Positions 62,422-64,000 of a DNA stretch of 64,000 nucleotides are shown here, piece by piece (the first letter of the stretch is position 1; the number at the start of each line of letters is the position of its first letter). Position numbers and translations under genes: made by a program. This DNA comes from Flavobacterium circumlabens. Lineage in GTDB: Bacteria > Bacteroidota > Bacteroidia > Flavobacteriales > Flavobacteriaceae. Under the pieces are notes generated by a model. It did no database searches. It worked only from the letters and a program-made list of their open reading frames with translations, and was not told where the DNA came from. The stretch spans positions 186,001 through 250,000 of the forward strand of contig NZ_SLWA01000002.1 in assembly GCF_004345565.1 (NCBI RefSeq). Reading direction: 5' to 3'.

Positions 62422-62727
62422 TTAAAGGAAGAAAGAGCGAAGAATCGTAGCCGCTACAATAAGGAAGATACAGGCACCAAACCAGCTTGCGGCCGTCTTA
62501 CTGGTATCTGGATCGCCGCTGCTGAATTTGTTGTACACCTTAACACCTCCGATTAGACCAACTACAGCCCCAATAGCATAGATGAGCTGAGTTGCCGGAT
62601 CAAAATAAGAGGTGACCATCTGAGTTGCTTCATTAATACCTGCTGTACCGTTGCCTTGTGCCAACGCACCGAAGCCTGTCAGAATTATCATTGTTGCCAA
62701 CAGGTTTTTTTTTCTTTGTTTTTCCAT
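62422..62727 (-). CDS. traE: Conjugal transfer protein TraE (DUF4134)
   Basis: 101 residues from the ATG at 62727; an upstream ATG at 62763 adds 12 unlikely residues. A signal peptide ends G-A-L-A-Q, then two helices (Y-A-I-G-A-V-V-G-L-I-G-G and F-G-A-C-I-F-L-I-V-A) with the short loop V-K-V-Y-N-K-F-S-S-G-D-P-D. VirB2-like pilin position. It is the first visible tra gene; the promoter must lie in the 192-bp gap to the divergent gene. Confidence 0.9.
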   Translation of the reverse strand: MEKQRKKNLLATMIILTGFGALAQGNGTAGINEATQMVTSYFDPATQLIYAIGAVVGLIGGVKVYNKFSSGDPDTSKTAASWFGACIFLIVAATILRSFFL

Positions 62728-62763
62728 AATTAAACACGTTAAATTGTTACTCTTTTCCCGCAC

Positions 62764-62919
62764 TTAGCGAGTTTAGAGACAAAGATGTTATAGAATTTCA
62801 TGTGTTTTAAGAAAGTGGCTATGAGTGGAATTGTTTGGCGCTGATGGGCGCTTACAATGAAGAAAAGTATTATATTAGTCGATTGTATATAATTGCTTTG
62901 TGTCTTAAAAATTAGAATA
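62764..62919. promoter_or_regulatory. Divergent promoter region between traE and the STAND NTPase gene
   Basis: The short gap must drive traE leftward and the predicted defence gene rightward. Near 62783-62792 the minus strand reads CATCTTTG, one base off the Bacteroidota TAnnTTTG box. On the plus strand a TATA-rich stretch lies near 62885-62900. Both are suggestions only. Confidence 0.35.
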
Positions 62920-64000
62920 ATGTCAAATAATTTAGTCGCATATTCAAGAGCAGGTGATGTATTTCATTACAGATGGGCAGCAAGGCGTTGTTTAGGATTG
63001 ATTTATCCTAACGCCTCGTTACGCAGCATTGTAATTGAAGGATCCAAGGAAAATGAAAAGGCAGGCGAGTATGTCATAGATGTCTCAGAATACTATGAAG
63101 AGTTAAATGACAAAAAACACGTCAAGTATTATCAATTAAAACATACAACAGTTCAAAAAGATGTTCCGTTTGTTTTAAGTGATTTAAAAGATACTATTGA
63201 AGGCTTTTCAAAGAGATTTTCTCAGCATTTGCAGAAGAAGAATGCTCTTGCTTTCTCGTTTAATGTAGTTACCAACAGACCGATTGAAAATTCTTTTAAA
63301 CAAAATATAATTTTCCTGGCACAGGACAAGAAGGTTCCCAACAGGTTTAAAACAACTATTGAAAAATACACCGGACTTACCTCCAGTGAACTATCTCAGT
63401 TCTGCCAACTTTTAGAATTTAAAGATGGTGAAGGAGACTACAATATTCAAAAGGATGATCTCAAATTAGAAATTGCGCAGCTTATAGCTGGAGCCGTTGA
63501 TAATGCACAAATTGAAAGTATTGTTGCCCTTGTACAGGAAAGAGTTTTACCGGACTCTGATGGAACAATTACACGTGAGGATATTTTAAAGCGTTTTGGG
63601 ATATACTATGAAAAAGATCTATTTCCGGCTCCTGCTATATGGGAGACTGCTGAAAATATTATTGAAAGAGAGCAACACGGGGAGCTTATCACGAATGTTT
63701 CAAATTCCCTATATGCTACAATAGTGCATGCTCCTGGGGGTGTTGGTAAATCCATATTCTGTAGGCAGCTAGTGAATTCACTACCTTCAGATTCAGTGGG
63801 TATAGCTTATGATTGTTTTGGAGCTGGACGCTATAGAAATCGTAGTGAACCCCGGCACAGGCATAGAGATGCGTTGGTACAAATCGTAAATGAACTTGCT
63901 GTAAAAGGGTTATGCGATCCATTACTTGTACAAGATACTTCTCAGGATAGCGATATTATGAAGAAGTTCTTATGGCGTATTGAATCGGCCTTAAAAATCT
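62920..64000 (+). CDS. Nuclease-STAND NTPase protein (N-terminal part; runs off the window)
   Basis: The frame from ATG 62920 is open to the end of the window (360 codons) and its stop is not seen. Residues 1-110 look like a PD-(D/E)xK-type nuclease: I-V-I-E-G (Glu40), V-I-D-V-S (Asp54) and Y-Y-Q-L-K-H (Gln72, Lys74). This E...D...QxK order is seen in Cap4/DUF4297-like effectors. A Walker A motif A271-P-G-G-V-G-K-S278 then opens a STAND/NACHT-type ATPase, with Y-D-C-F-G-A-G-R-Y after it. The arrangement matches Avs-like antiphage sensors, whose C-terminus recognises phage proteins. That part is outside the window, so the assignment is provisional. Confidence 0.72.
   Translation, partial: MSNNLVAYSRAGDVFHYRWAARRCLGLIYPNASLRSIVIEGSKENEKAGEYVIDVSEYYEELNDKKHVKYYQLKHTTVQKDVPFVLSDLKDTIEGFSKRFSQHLQKKNALAFSFNVVTNRPIENSFKQNIIFLAQDKKVPNRFKTTIEKYTGLTSSELSQFCQLLEFKDGEGDYNIQKDDLKLEIAQLIAGAVDNAQIESIVALVQERVLPDSDGTITREDILKRFGIYYEKDLFPAPAIWETAENIIEREQHGELITNVSNSLYATIVHAPGGVGKSIFCRQLVNSLPSDSVGIAYDCFGAGRYRNRSEPRHRHRDALVQIVNELAVKGLCDPLLVQDTSQDSDIMKKFLWRIESALKI

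Noticed and set aside
1..64000. CRISPR arrays, tRNA and rRNA genes
   Set aside because: No regularly spaced repeats, no cloverleaf-like segments and no rRNA-like sequence were seen on either strand.

Overview
The window looks like a chromosome segment of a flavobacterium-like member of the Bacteroidota. The evidence is AT-rich DNA, a SusR-like hybrid two-component sensor with a Reg_prop/Y_Y_Y sensor half, type IX secretion (T9SS) sorting domains, FecI-like sigma, Bacteroidota-type tra genes and many secreted glycoside hydrolases. Genus is inferred; no rRNA or tRNA gene is visible.

Region 1 (1-18318, + strand) is a glycan-degradation block without a SusC/SusD pair in view. It holds two paralogous lectin/lyase-fold proteins at its edges (one cut by the window start), a GH10 xylanase-like enzyme, a TIM-barrel hydrolase of uncertain family, a GH88 unsaturated uronyl hydrolase, a GH3 enzyme with a PA14 insert and an exported nucleoside-hydrolase-fold protein. 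Between them (5191-10609, with a decayed gene to 11163) lies a sugar-oxidation cassette: PhyH dioxygenase, exported sugar phosphate isomerase-like protein, Gfo/Idh/MocA oxidoreductase, GMC dehydrogenase and its gluconate-dehydrogenase-like small subunit.

Region 2 (18319-24674) holds a palindromic repeat, the giant hybrid two-component regulator on the - strand, about 1 kb of apparently non-coding DNA and an orphan ECF sigma factor.

Region 3 (25195-39925, + strand) is a catabolic run. A GH2 enzyme, KduI, KduD and a DUF4861 protein handle uronates. A FucP-like permease, UxaA-type dehydratase, two SDR dehydrogenases, an FAH-family hydrolase, an amidohydrolase and LutABC fit a non-phosphorylating L-fucose (or similar 6-deoxysugar) route ending in pyruvate and lactate, with lactate then oxidised. 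The model is that Region 1 releases unsaturated uronate and deoxysugar units and Region 3 consumes them. No sulfatase is visible, which argues against heavily sulfated substrates.

Region 4 (40107-49140) holds a frameshifted small membrane protein, a membrane-anchored AraC regulator and three exported proteins: a T9SS protein, a beta-helix/FN3/PA14/T9SS enzyme and an alpha/beta-hydrolase lipoprotein.

Region 5 (49151-64000) is a scarred mobile-element region: a MITE-like element with 19-bp inverted ends, an IS6-family remnant inserted in a HigA-like antitoxin gene, and fragments of an element-associated gene. It continues with part of a PRTRC cassette, two small cargo genes and a tra operon (traE to traQ, - strand). 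At the right edge a gene for a predicted nuclease-STAND NTPase (a defence-type architecture) starts divergently from traE and runs off the window.

Four single-base frameshifts of the same sign, three of them in T-runs, raise the possibility that some apparent pseudogenes are homopolymer sequencing errors.
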